Source: Aplectana chamaeleonis (taxonomy: Eukaryota > Nematoda > Chromadorea > Rhabditida > Cosmocercidae). Taken from it: a stretch of 64,000 nucleotides of DNA. The DNA lies in the NCBI GenBank assembly GCA_029168955.1, contig JAPDOI010000020.1, positions 2,844,001 to 2,908,000 on the forward strand. Reading direction: 5' to 3'. Within the stretch, counting starts at the first letter, position 1. Each line of letters starts with the position of its first letter. Both the position numbers and the translations under genes were made by a program. Of the stretch, positions 31,442-43,064 are shown piece after piece. Below the pieces are notes generated by a model. That model was given only the letters and a program-made list of their open reading frames with translations, was not told where the DNA came from and did no database searches.

Positions 31442-32648
31442 CTGAACAGGGTACTTCTCAATGAGGACGGCACGGTCATTCGCTTCTTTAATAGAAACTT
31501 GCAGTCTTCAATTTTTACAGTTGGCTCTCTTCATAAGTCACATTCTCATGAATAAAAATCTATTGACTAGTTGTGATGCTGGCTGTGCTATGTGTACTTT
31601 TAAATTGTCGAAATAAATCCTAGCCTGCTCGGATGAGTCCGGGCAGAGTAAGCAGCGGAGCAGTCGGTCATGGCAAAGTATAACAGTGATAAGAAGATTT
31701 TGACATGATAAGCTCGATAAGCCTTGCTTCGACCGGCTCAAAATGAGCGACCTAGGCTATACATCAGTTCGCTAATCTTTTTTTGAACTTGAACGATAGC
31801 TTTCCTGGGCGCTGTCTTTGTATCTTTGCCTCGAATCGGTAGCCACCCGCGTAATCAATGAACGTTGCACCAAAGAAACATGACACCACATCAATCCTTA
31901 CTTGCTACAAGATAACGGAGTAGTGTTTATTCCTTCATCAAAACAAACTTCGACAGCAACTATGAATTATTGCAAACACAACCTGCATCTCTATCAATAA
32001 TTTGAATTGTTTTAGTGTTCGACTCAAAAAGCGGGGAAGAAGATATGACAAATCAGAAGAATCAAAAATTTCATTCGAGAAGAATTTGAGCTGGCTGATC
32101 GATCAAGTAGCCCTTCCTGACTGGCTGGATAGCTTTTGATTCCTTTCTTTAGGTTGATTATTACGGCAATGTGCTTTTCTTTTCTGTTCCGCTATGTTGT
32201 TTTTTTTTTTTTTTTCTAGTTTCCATGCTTTAAACTTCCTATGGTTCATTCGTATTTCGCGGTCATTTTGAACATTGTTTTTGACTACATAGGCTTGCCT
32301 ATGTAATAAATATATATATATATATATATAAGAATAGTGCGTATTATTTTTTTCCTGAAATTTCCGTGAAAATCATAAATTAGACAGAACTTTGAATCTG
32401 AAAAACGATGTTGAGAATTTCTTGCAGAGTGACCATCTACCACTGAGACCGCGAAACACAATACTTTGTCGTATGACTGTCGAGGAGGCAACCTCATTTT
32501 TTTCCACAAGATGAACCAAGAAGTTCAGAGGTTTTTTCAAATTATGAATGTGATGAACTTGTTTCTAGAAGAGGAAAACGAAGTTGAGATAAATACTGCA
32601 CTCAGATGAACAATTATGCAGAATTCAGTGACTAGTACACGCGGACCA
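31442..32648. other. Spacer with (TA)n and repeat copy
   Basis: (TA)n at 32309-32330, a T run near 32205 and the second copy of the 100 bp repeat at 32346-32452. No gene recognised. Confidence 0.5.
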
Positions 32649-32984
32649 CGTAACCCCTTTCATACTTCAAAAGCTGCTATAAAAATCGCCGAAATCCGCA
32701 ACAAAATTTGCTGAAATTCGCGATTTTCGTCGCTGATATTGCGGATTTCCTTAGAAGCAGGCTACTCGTGCTAGGACCCTCTGAAATCGCGGGTAGAGAC
32801 GCAAAGCGATCTTTGTAGTATTGAAGGGATAGATTTCGTCCACTTTCTAAGAGAGGTGTGCACTTAGTGGTTGTGCCTTCTCCTGTTTGGGAAGGTGTAT
32901 GCTCCGTACAATGCGAAAAGATTTCAGAAGTGGCCACCATACGGAGTGGATAGTGTTGCAAGGAGTGAGCAGGACTCAGGGAAA

Positions 32985-33370
32985 TTGTGCAGGATGTTAT
33001 GAAGAGTTAGCAGAACTAGTTGGGGAATGGAAAGACGTGAGAGAAAGTGTGCAGGACCTCAGTGGGAGTGAGCAGGACGTCAGAGAAAAAGTGCAGGACT
33101 TGAGCGGGAGTGTGCTGTACGTAAGAGAGAGTGTGCAGGACCTTATTTTGAGTGTGCAGAACTTCAGCGGGAGTGAGCAGGACGTCAGAGAAAAAGTGCA
33201 GGACTTGAGCGGGAGTGTGCTGTACGTAAGAGAGAGAGAGAGTGTGCAGGACCTTATTTTGAGGTGTGCAGGCCGTCATAGAAGGTGTGCAGGACGTCAG
33301 AGAAAGTGTGCAGGACTCAGTGGAAGGGTGCAGGACGTCATATAAAGTGTACAGTACGTCCTAGAAAGTG
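32985..33370 (+). repeat. 21-bp tandem repeat, left arm
   Basis: Unit GTGCAGGACCTCAGTGGGAG plus one base, encoding VQDLSGS-like heptads by chance of phase. Confidence 0.88.
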
Positions 33371-33829
33371 TGTAGGGCACCAGTGGGAGCGCGTAGACGA
33401 ACATAAACAGAAACCTGAATAAGAACCAGCACGCCTTTCTGCTGCGTGATGTCTGGTGCTGGAGCATAAGACTTGTACGAGTATTATGACCACAACTTCA
33501 TTCTAATGAATTCTCGTACCGGGCATTGCTTTTGTCAATCTACGGTCCGTTTGGATCGCACTGATACAGACACGGATCGCACTGATTTGTTATAAAATAC
33601 TACGTGTACCGAGCTTAGGCTAACGCGAAAAAAATGCCAATTAGGAGATCGATCCTTGCCAATTGTAGATGGACAAATGCAACCCCGGTCCGAGAGTGCA
33701 AGAAAAATTATGTTGTGATCCCAATACTGGTGCATGACAGCTCGGAGAGTGTGCAGAAGTCTGGTGCCGGTGCGCAGCACCAGACAGCACGCAGCAGAAA
33801 GGCGTGCAAATTGTTTTTCAGGTTTCTGT

Positions 33830-34800
33830 TTCTGTTCATCTGCACACTCCCACTGAAGTCTCGCACATTTTCTATGACGCCCAGCACACTTTATGTGAGG
33901 TTTTGCTCACTTCCACTTAAGTCCTGCGCACTCTCATTGAAGTCCTACGTAGTCCCCCTAAAATCCAGCACACTCCTACTATAGTCCTACGTACTTCCCT
34001 TAAAGTCCTGCACCTTCCTACTGGAGTCCTGCACACTCAAGCTGAACTCCTGCACACTTTCTATGACGTCCTGTGCACTCCCCCTAAAGTCCTGCACACT
34101 CCCCCTTAAGTCCTGCACACCTCCCCTAAAGTCCTGCACACTCCCCCTGAAGTTCTGCACACTTCACCTAAAGTCCTGCACACTCCCCTGAAGTTCTGTA
34201 CACTTCCCCTGAAGTCCTGCACACTTCCCCTTAAGTCCTGCACACTTCCCCTTAAGTCCTGCACACTTCCCCTGAAGTCCTGCGTACCCCCCCCCCTGAA
34301 GTCCTGCACACCTCCCCTGAAGTCCTGCACACTTCCCCTCAAGTCCTGCACACTTCCCCTGAAGTCCTGCACACTCCCCCTAAAGTCCTGCACACTTCCA
34401 TTTGAGTCCTGCACACTTCACCTAAAGTCCTGCACACTCCCCCTGAAGTTCGGCACACTTCCCCTGAAGTCCTGCACACTTCCCCTCAAGTCCTGCACAC
34501 TCCCCTGAAGTTCTGCACACTTCCCCTGAAGCCCTGCACACTCCCACTGAAGTTCTGCGTACTTCCCCTGAAGTCCTGCACACTTCACCTAAAGTCCTGC
34601 ACACTCCCCGTGAAGTCCCGCACACTCCCACTGAAGTCCTGCGTACCCACCCCCCCTGAAGTCCTGCACACTTCCCCTTAAGTCCTGCACACTTCCCCTG
34701 AAGTCCTGCGCACTCCTCCTGAAGCCCTGCGCACTCTCATTGAAGTTCTGCACACTCCCGCTGAAGTCCTGCACACTTTCTATGATGTCCTGCACATTCC
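33830..34800 (-). repeat. 21-bp tandem repeat, right arm
   Basis: About 45 units close to AGTCCTGCACACTTCCCCTG, the complement of the left-arm unit. The array is 2.5 times longer than the left one. Confidence 0.9.
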
Positions 34801-35170
34801 CTGCAGCACTATCCACTTGTTACTGTTTTAACCTTTTCCCAGATTATATGCATACGAATTATACATAATACTCTATGCGATCTTAGCAAAAATATGCTGA
34901 CAACTTTTCTAGGACGACGCTATTGCGACAAGAATCTTCTCAACCATTCTTCCCGCAAATCTTCAAGCTGCGTCAAAAGTCGCTGAAGAAAAAAGAGTTC
35001 GAAAAAACAACCGTGAGCGACTATTACCGCTGTAATCTGCGTCGAAAAACGCAGCTTGAATGTGCGTTTTTTTTATTCGCCAGCGGTAAATGTTGCGATA
35101 CTCTGGTATGCTTAACCATTGCAGATCTGCGATTTTTGTCGCAGTTTTCAAAGTATGAAAGAGGGGTAAG

Positions 35171-35889
35171 TTTTACGCCTTTTCTCGAGAACGAAATCGT
35201 TTCTCAGCCACCTTTCTTACATGGGTTTCCTTGGACATCTGATTTTACTTTTAGTGAGCGATTATTGGAAAAAAATCTTAAAATGGTAGAATATGGCCAC
35301 TAAAACCTCAATGAATTCGAAGTTGAGCTTAGAATAGGAGTGAAACGCGTAAAACCTATATAGGAGGCGTATTTATGATAGCTACGTTTAATTCAAAGTA
35401 AATTCCCCGCTAATCTTCGCCAGGAGTCATCAAATCTTCAATTGAACCTTTCAACGTTTCGGCTGTCATTCCTATCAACTGACAGCGGAGTCAGATGGCC
35501 GCCAGCCGGCGGGTACAAATTTTCCTTGCCCTCCCAGACAACGATATAGGCCATCGTGCTGTGCTAGGATGATAAGTGATCAGCGGACTGATCGGTTCGC
35601 AAGCGCTCCACTGTCCTCTCTTGGAGCGCAGTATCCTCAAGAAGTCGCCACCCTTGGACGTGCACGACCCCACGTCAGCGGTATCGACCAAACTTCTTTT
35701 CGCATCACGCGCTATTTCTCTTTCCTCTGCGACGGTGAGCGAAGGCACCCCGTTTTTTGCAGTCAGCCACCTCGCAAAAGCTGATTTTGGAAAGGGAGGG
35801 AAGCCCCGGGTTGGTGTCATAAATTCGTTTCCGCACGGATAACTGAGCGTGGCCAGGTGCGATAGCCAAGTGCTCCCCCCCTCTGCTGC
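35171..35889. other. Spacer with unrecognised minus-strand ORF
   Basis: An open frame at 35491-35913 on the minus strand (140 codons) includes PTRGFPPFPKSAFARWLTA. No family recognised, and its upstream end enters an inverted repeat. Left unassigned. Confidence 0.3.
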
Positions 35890-36190
35890 GATAACACCCG
35901 GGGCGGCATGCACGTACGGGGCGGGTCAGGTTGGGGTTAGGCAGGGTTTGAGGCGTCGGCGCGTTTGATGATTGCTGTGCGAGTGCTGGAGATAATCAAT
36001 AATTTGTGTCTCAGCGGGGTTTCAGCTGCCCCACCCTCCTAGGTAGGGTTTGCGAGGGAACGATTTTTTAGTGCTAGCCTAACCCCTTTTCAGCCCTCGC
36101 CCTCCTAACATCAAATGTACCGACGACCCAAACCCTGCCTAACCCCAAAGTAACCCTCTGCGTACGTGCATGCCGCCCCCGGCCTGTTTG
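35890..36190. mobile_element. Foldback element, about 300 bp
   Basis: GGCGGCATGCACGTACG and GGGGTTAGGCAGGGTTTG on the left pair with complements at 36125-36180. Confidence 0.7.
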
Positions 36191-38190
36191 TGAACCTTTT
36201 CAAAAAGCCCATAAGGGATGATGAGGGTTTGAAAATTATTAGTCGCCGTCCATTCAGTTGTTTTGTCCGCAGCCAACACTCCCAATGCATCAAATTTGAC
36301 GTCAAAGATTACGGTACCTAACCTCCGCTAGCACACTAATATCGTTCTTGTCTGGTAGTGGAACCGCTGTTGAGGCGCGTTGTTCAGAGGCAATTGTGCT
36401 GAGAGGTGGACGCGCGTTCGCGTCCGAGTTGCGTGTTGCAACTGTGGATCAGAAGCCCATTCTGATATAGACAGTACATCGTGTTAAGTGAAACTGACCC
36501 AGAATGGTGTTTGGAAATAGACGAGAAGGTTACATCGCATGTCGTTGTAACAAGCTGCCATACACTCGTGAATTGTCATGCCTTTCGTCTCATTATAGTG
36601 TTTGTACTTCACGAGTGAGCGTGTGAATGTACAAGACAGAGTTGGGTGTATCTAAAAAAAGTTCTATTCAGTACATCACAACGCCAGATACATGATCGTA
36701 TTTGCTGCAATTCTGGGAAGGAACGCCCGGATTTTCTATCGAGAACCTGACGGGAAACTGCCAGCTACGAGGTGGTACCGAGAATGAAGCGACTGTTTTC
36801 CGGCAGATTTGGTGTGGAATCAAGGCATCGCCTCATTTTCCAAGATCCCAGAGCCTCCAACAAGCGAAAAAATAATAATGTCAAGTTTCTGGCGGGCGGC
36901 TGCTGCGATTTGTGACACGGAATACAAGATTTCTAACCATCAAGCCTCATTGATCCATCGTTTTAAGTTATCGACTGAGCCGTGTCTGCTGCTGTATTTT
37001 GACGCTTTCGTTGCTAATTTAGCGGTATTTTCGTTGTGGATTCGATTCAGATACTTCCTTTCGAAGACCGCATCAGTTTTGCGGTATGTCTCTGATATTT
37101 TTGAAATGTTTTTGACGGTTTTGCGTCCGCATTTGGGTGCTAGTGTGAAATGTTGCACTATCCAGGTTCCAGCAGCACGTTGACAAGGACCGCGAAATGC
37201 CTACGACCCCCTCGGTGGTCAGTCAGCGCCCAAAAATATCGGAAATTGTAACGGCAGCACCCCCCCCCCCCCGCCACAGACGGCAATTTTTCTTTACCTA
37301 AAAATGTTCGATTTCTAATCGAGGATAACTGAGTCATGGTGTTCCGTAAAGAGTCGCGCTGATGTGTGCTGAAAACGAAGGCGATGGGCTTCGGGGCGAA
37401 ATTCATATTCGCGTAAAGACCAAAATCTCTGTTTGGTCGAATTAGTCGGATTCAATCTACAAAACAAAGACTCGCAGCACACTTACGGCCGCTGCGAGGT
37501 GTGGCAACTTTGATTCAAATTGAACCTGCGAAACTAGGAGGCGATGACGCTGTATTCGGCTTGAATAACGATATTAAAGGAGGTGATACTGTCTAGAACG
37601 AGAGGAAACTAACTACTACTCTGAGAGAGACCTCCGTGATCGTTCGTGAATAGAATCCCCTTGGTTTTTGGTAGGGGCCGAATGGATACTAGCATGGAGC
37701 TATTGCGTCTTGAACTGAGAGTGTACCGCGATCGTTCAACGTTGCTCCCGCCATGCTCCATCGCGGAATAGCGACGAACCGAGCCCGGAACAATCGCGGG
37801 ACGATTGTGAGATTCCGCCAGCTTCCATCCCTGATCATACCGCATCATCCATGCCCTCTTGGTGTTTCACCTGAGCGAGCGTTGCTTATCAGATCAAGAC
37901 GGAGCTATAAGGTATTCGCGCTGCTTTATAAACCTGCACAACATGAGAGCGCGGGCCTGGAGAATATCATGGTATCACCGCGGATCGCGAGTACCCGCCG
38001 GTACTAGCGCGGTAACTATGGTAACGATCGCAGTGCCATATCAGAATGTCAACGGATGCGTCGACTGGGTAACTAGCGCGGAACGGACGCGGATCGCGGG
38101 ACGAGGGGGAGACGAACACGGTACTATCGCGGATCGCGGAAGCGTAGCGCGAAAGATTCTCTCTGAGTAAGGCTTGACAGTTATGTTACG
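36191..38190. other. Spacer, weak ORFs, poly-C run
   Basis: Overlapping ORFs at 36809-37183 (plus) and 36940-37158 (minus) lack motifs. A C run is at 37261-37273. CGCGGATCGCG recurs near 37980, 38088 and 38133. No gene can be supported. Confidence 0.4.
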
Positions 38191-38194
38191 TTAA

Positions 38195-38643
38195 AGGCAG
38201 CATACACGCTCGTAAACGTGATTGGAATGACTACGAAAATAGAATGGTACGGCTGAGATTACAACGCCTACGCATTTTGAAGCCTCAAAAACGGTCCACA
38301 ATGCCGTTACAGGAGTAGCAAATTCGGCCCCACCCGTATTTTCACGCCCCCTGTATTTGCCCTTTTCCTGCAACGCAAAGTTTCTGGTTCCTCTTCACCA
38401 TCGGTAGTGTTGGTGGATTGTCTAACAAAAGAGGCACACACGTCACTGACGGCGAAGATGCGTGGGAGGGAGGAAACGCAGATACAGGGGGCGTGAAAAT
38501 ACGGGCGGGGCCAAACTTGCTACTCCTGTAACGGCATTGTGGGTCGTTTTTGACGCTTCGAAATGCGTAGGCGTTGTAATCTGGGCCATACCATTCTATT
38601 TCTGGATTTATCCTAATCACGTTTACGAGCATGTATGCTGTCT
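38195..38643. mobile_element. C-family TTAA foldback MITE, copy 1
   Basis: 449 bp with long inverted arms starting AGGCAGCATACACGCTCGTA. TTAA lies at 38191-38194 and TTGA at 38644-38647. Second copy at 50987-51433. Confidence 0.9.
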
Positions 38644-38647
38644 TTGA

Positions 38648-39134
38648 AGGCAGCGTTCACCATAAAAAATGTGTTTCAGTTCCCACTAGGAATGCGTAGT
38701 GGAGGGGCACACTATAACGTTGACGTCGAAAGAACGCATGAAAACGAGCCAGGAAAAGCTACAAAAGAGTCCGAAGTTGCCACTTCGAGCGCAAGGCAAA
38801 CCCCAAAAGCGCAACACACGCCCACCGACATGAACAAATGAATGCTCGAGATCGAGAAATGAGCGATGATTTCCAATCATTAGCCCCGTTCTTCCCTTCA
38901 TTCTCAACTTCTCTCTTTATTCAGGTCACCTCGCACACATCGGCTGCAAAAGACGGAAGCTACAAGCCTCGGACAACTCGTCCACCATGTTTCCTCAGTT
39001 CAATTTTTAAGGGACCATAACTCCGTTCCTATCAGGTCTTGTACGATTTAAGAGGCACCATTGGAATCAGCATGAGGCCGTTTATAGAGATAGGCGGGAA
39101 AACAGAAAAACGATTTTCATCGTGAACACTGCCT
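38648..39134 (-). mobile_element. M1-family TTAA MITE, copy a
   Basis: 487 bp, ends AGGCAGCGTTCACC and GAACACTGCCT. Shares its left TTGA with the C element and its right TTAA (39135-39138) with copy b. Confidence 0.9.
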
Positions 39135-39138
39135 TTAA

Positions 39139-39625
39139 AGGCAGTGTTCGCGATAAACTTCATCCTCGAATTTTCCATGACAAACGCTTCTCGTGGCTCT
39201 CAGAAGCAGAAAAGCGTCGAAATAACGGGACGAAAAGCTACCCAGGAGCCGCAAAACGGCTTCGAAAAGTGGGCGAACCCCGCCGCTGTGGGCAAGTCCC
39301 GCCCCTCTCCGCCCCTCGACGTGAACAAAGGAACACTCGAAATCGTGAGTTGAGCGATGGTTTCGGATCAAAAGCCCCGTTCTTGCCCTCATTCTCAACT
39401 TCTCTCTTTATTCAGGTCAGCTCGCATACATCGGCTGCAAAAGACGGAAGTTACAAATCTCGGACAACTCGTCCACCATGTTTCCTTAACTCAATTTTTA
39501 AGGGACCATAACTTCGTTCCCAGAAGGTCTTGTACGATTTAAGAGACACCATTGGAATCAGCATGAGGCCGTTTATAGAGATAGGCGGGAAAACAGAAAA
39601 ACGATTTTTATCGTGAACACTGCCT
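39139..39625 (-). mobile_element. M1-family TTAA MITE, copy b
   Basis: 487 bp, ends AGGCAGTGTTCGCGATAAA and GAACACTGCCT; TTAA at both sides. Its left half differs from copy a but matches copy c. Confidence 0.9.
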
Positions 39626-39629
39626 TTAA

Positions 39630-40037
39630 GTGCAATGATTGTAACTGCTAGCTTACAAGGCTTCTAAAGAGCATGCCGAAACACTGTTTGTAATAAACAC
39701 CGTTTGTTGTAAACTACGAGCAGCTAGCGGCTACAGAATGATTAGTTTAGAAAAAACCACGGAAAACTGAAAGGGATGAAATGTTCTCAAATGTTGAAGA
39801 GAGCCGGGCAACGTTTAAATTAATATTGCGTAGCTCCAGCGCTTGCAGCGCGGCATCGAAATTAGGCATCTTTCGTAGCTCTCACCGCAAGCGCGGCACG
39901 ATTCGAAATGACCATCTTGACCGAAAGGAGTCCCCATGTTAGTACTCAACCTGTACCTGCACACGAAATTTATTTAAAAACGTTTGCAATATTGAATGTT
40001 GTCCTCTTTTTTCCATGTTTCACACTGAAGAACCTTC
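39630..40037. other. Spacer, nothing recognised
   Basis: AT-rich sequence with no gene or repeat identified. Confidence 0.4.
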
Positions 40038-40298
40038 ATGGAACCGCTGAGCCTCCCACTCTACATAGGTAAGAGTCATCTCAAATACTTCCAGAAGAGC
40101 AGAGTACTGCCGGTGACAATTCTGTGCTCTTCAGCGAATAAGAGTCATATAACACTGCGTGAGCTGATGGACCGGCATTTTTCGGCTCGCTCTCAGAATT
40201 TGATAAAATTTCCTACCTGGAAAAGATTCAGCAAGAAAACGAACAGTGTGGCTCTCTGTGACAAACATTTCATCATTTCTAAAGTGTTCACAAGTTAA
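40038..40298 (+). CDS. Small hypothetical protein, optionally spliced
   Basis: An ATG opens MEPLSLPLYI and reaches a strong donor at 40069 (GTAAGAG); an acceptor CTCTTCAG ends at 40134. The 66 nt between them is in frame and without stops, so both an 86-residue unspliced and a 64-residue spliced product are possible. The downstream part reads LRELMDRHFSARSQNLI and ends SKVFTS. No family recognised. Confidence 0.33.
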   Translation: MEPLSLPLYIGKSHLKYFQKSRVLPVTILCSSANKSHITLRELMDRHFSARSQNLIKFPTWKRFSKKTNSVALCDKHFIISKVFTS

Positions 40299-40598
40299 AT
40301 GACAATCTGGCAAACCGACCCTCGAAGAAACGTACACCTGCAATGAATGTCAACCTACCTGAACGAGACGAAGTTACTAATAGTGACTACTAGCAGAGGA
40401 AGACTTACCGCAGTTACCTAGAGACAAGTCATAAGTACCTCTCTGGTTGCTAATACATTTCGGCAGGGAAAACGTCATTAGTCCCCATCGTTACATCCGA
40501 ACAAACCGTTTGCTGCATTTCGCAATACGCGTTTCTGCATGAGATTTCGGTGGAAAACTCCAATTATGACTGTGTTACATACAGTTGGCTTCATTTAG
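40299..40598. other. Spacer with old duplicate
   Basis: 40302-40470 is a diverged match to 44560-44705 in the same orientation (for example CTCTGGTTGCTAATACAT against TTCTGGTTGCTAGCACAT). It is probably a repeat. Confidence 0.4.
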
Positions 40599-40844
40599 AG
40601 CCCTTCCTGCCGTCCTGGCTTCATTGCATTGCGCTGCAGATACGCACACAACGCGTGTGAGCACTTATATCCAGAAGATCCTTTACAGGGCACGTGCTAC
40701 AAAGTTTGTGACAGAAGCATATGTCAGCCCCTCGCCCCCCACCTCTTCTATGGAAAGAACGTACAGTACAAGGCAAGGGAGAATGGCGATTGTGCGCCAG
40801 AGTGTTTGCGCAATTATCGACGCCTAAGTTGTGATTTCCCCTGA
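40599..40844 (+). CDS. Candidate terminal exon of a Cys-rich secreted protein
   Basis: After the acceptor TTGGCTTCATTTAG an 82-codon frame is open to a TGA. It encodes nine cysteines in regular spacing: SPSCRPGF, RCRYAHNACEHLYPED, GTCYKVCDRSICQP, GDCAPECLRNYRRLSC. This pattern suggests a disulfide-rich secreted module (EGF- or TIL-like in style), but the family is not recognised and the upstream exon with a signal peptide was not found. One poly(A)-like AT-rich tract follows. Confidence 0.42.
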   Translation, partial: SPSCRPGFIALRCRYAHNACEHLYPEDPLQGTCYKVCDRSICQPLAPHLFYGKNVQYKARENGDCAPECLRNYRRLSCDFP

Positions 40845-41023
40845 ATACTGGAGAAAAAACAACCTCAAGTTTCCATTTACCATGGATATACGAAGGAATT
40901 ACAGCAGAAATAGATTTTTATTGTTATTTCCATTTTTTTTGAATTTTTTTGTTTTTTTTTCTTGGTATCCCTGAGTGATTTGGCAGCTACTTAGCGATGT
41001 TATGACTCAGATTAGCGCCCTAA

Positions 41024-41620
41024 TTAGGTATTGCCTACCTCGACCGTATAGAAAGAAGTTCGCTTACGACCGGAATACTTTTCTACAAACGTTATATCGA
41101 TGACGTTTTTATCATAGGGTCTTCACGGACAGATTTAGACGCAACTCTCCTTAATTTGAATTCTTAAGTTGAGAGTATTAGCTTCACAGTAGGGGAACCA
41201 AACGGTGACGCATTCGTTCCATTTCTGAACACGAAAGTCAGAGTTCTAGGGGGAACCTCTGAGCTTACGTGGTATAGAAAGCCAGCATCTGAGAACATCA
41301 CACTTCACTCGAGGAGCTGCCATCCCCTCTACATGAAGGCCAACGTTGTTCGTAACTTGACCGTGACAAAGGATAGAGCGTGCACCTTCAGATCGGATGC
41401 TATGGATTCCATAGTGGACGTATTCTAAGCTATAATGGTTACAATCACGCACGCACACACTCATGGAGGCCTTGCAGTACTCCGGACGGTGTTGCAATTA
41501 TAATGCCATACGTCAACGAGCAAGTGGCCCGTAGAGTTAACAGTGTCATGAATTCCATTCATGATACTTTTAGCCATCTAACCTCCGCGGTGTTCAAGGG
41601 TGTATAGCGCCCACGCCCCT
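41024..41620 (+). pseudogene. Penelope-like reverse transcriptase fragment
   Basis: In one frame the sequence reads LGIAYLDRIERSSL, FYKRYIDDVFIIGSS (catalytic YIDD), SFTVGEPNGDAFVPFLNTK, LTWYRKPASENITLHSRS and CHPLYMKANVVRNL. This order is that of the RT palm and thumb of Penelope-like elements. TAA stops at 41021 and 41168 and a stop near 41427 break it; the following MPYVNEQVARRVNS lies in another frame. A pseudogene. Confidence 0.85.
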
Positions 41621-41622
41621 AG

Positions 41623-42708
41623 CAAGGGAACCACAATAAGTCATAGTGACCATTCCAAATGAAATGTACTTTTCTAGAACCATTTTCGGAAGAAAAATCC
41701 GAATATGCCCATCGCAGCTGCCTAGACCCACTCTGAAAAAAATTATAGGTATTTTTCTTCGATTTTCGCACTTATTGTACCCTCCGAAACGCGCATTATT
41801 TCTACGAAAATCCGGAAACTGACCTCATAATCGTGTTCAGCGCCCAAAACTACCCCACTAAGCAAAGTTAGGTTGAAGGAACATTTTCCAAACTTTGCGC
41901 AGACTAACAGCGTTTTGGACTTGTACGGATTTTCGGTTGGGCGTTTATTTATACCAATTAGATGGCACTCGAAGCGTTCTAGAAAAATAATCCAGATTTG
42001 ACTAAAAATCAGCTCTGGGGGGTTATTTAGGGTGCTGATCACGAATCTGAGGTTCATATAACAATTTTCCAAAGTTTTCGACTGTATTCGTTCACAGATT
42101 CCCATCGGGGGAGAATTTGATGGCAAATCGCGGCTTTCGTCGATTTCCGGAGTGCTACTATAGATTATGCTCAAATTATTTCTCTGGAGGTTATTTGGAG
42201 CGCTGAACACGAATCTGACGTCGGTTTATCGATTTTTGATAGCTTAGGGTAGATTACGGTGGGTATACGGTAGTTTGGTCAAAGTCTCAGATTTGTCTCA
42301 AAGTTTCTATGTGGGGGTTATTTGGGGCGCTGAATACGAATTCAATGTCCATTTGTCGATTATCAGAATATTGAGGTAGGTTTTGCATCCTAAATGGCAT
42401 GTTACCTACCGTAACCTACAGTAAACCTTAAAATTGGGCAAGGAAACCCAAGATTCGTGTTCGGCACCCCAGATTACCCCTACATACATGTTTTTAGCAA
42501 AATCCGGAGAAAAATTTAAAAACACCCTAAAAATTCCATGGGGGGGGGTACCCTTACCTTGCCGCGAAGCTTCAAAAAACGCACATAACTTGTCTCAGAG
42601 TGGGTCTAGGCAGCTGCGATAGGCATATTCGGACTTTTCGTCCGAAAATGATTCTAGAAAAGTACATTTCATTTGGAATGGTCACTATGACTTATTGTGG
42701 TTCCCTTG
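41623..42708. mobile_element. TIR element, 1.09 kb, inserted in the Penelope-like element
   Basis: Terminal repeats of about 115 bp begin CAAGGGAACCACAATAAGTC and pair with 42594-42708. The interior has several degenerate direct and inverted repeats around GGTTATTTGGGGCGCTGAA. No conserved ORF. Confidence 0.88.
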
Positions 42709-43064
42709 TAAGAGGTATAAAAGCAGACGGTTAGTATCGCCGGGGGGGGGGGGGGCGAGGCGATACGCATACGAGTAATCAAAGTAAGGCAACTCGCCGC
42801 CAACGGTCGGACCCGCCGACTACACGTGTTAGGTACAAACTACAAGAGAGAACACATGACAATTACGTGATAGCTACGAGATACACAAATAGGACAGTTC
42901 ACTAACAAAGGCTTAACAGTTGAGAATATTTGTAGTATGTATGTAACGGTTAGATAATTAAATGTGTTAGATAAAGGCCAAGTCCAGAGTGGAAGGAACA
43001 AGAGTAAAATTGATGAACCACCAAATCCCAACTGGAAAGTGACGCAGTCCAGTTAAACAGCGTC
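42709..43064. other. Sequence between foldback and GIY-YIG domain
   Basis: Contains a G run at 42741-42754; not clearly part of the Penelope-like ORF. May be a further insertion. Confidence 0.35.

Larger units (their letters stand above)
32649..35170. mobile_element. FB-like foldback element with 21-bp repeat arms
   Basis: Ends pair as CGTAACCCCTTTCATACTT on the left and its near complement at 35135-35170. Inside each arm is a tandem array of a 21 bp repeat in opposite orientation: 32985-33370 and 33830-34800. The inner segments 33395-33450 and 33760-33845 also pair. The whole is one palindrome of 2.5 kb centred near 33605 with unequal arrays. This matches the plan of Drosophila FB elements. 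No transposase ORF. Confidence 0.85.

Noticed and set aside
32985..34800. CRISPR-like array
   Set aside because: Repeats are directly adjacent with no unique spacers, in a nematode-like genome.
33016..34816. VQDxxGS heptad ORFs
   Set aside because: Arise from a 21 bp tandem repeat in the FB-like arms; occur in both orientations and are broken by length changes.
35491..35913. 140-codon minus-strand ORF
   Set aside because: No recognisable domain; enters an inverted repeat at its start. Kept only as a note in the spacer entry.
38838..39542. Repeated short ORFs with SFSTSLFIQV and RTTRPPCFL, also at 45.4, 51.6, 52.2 and 53.8 kb
   Set aside because: They recur because the M1/M2 MITE core is repeated; frames are not conserved between copies.
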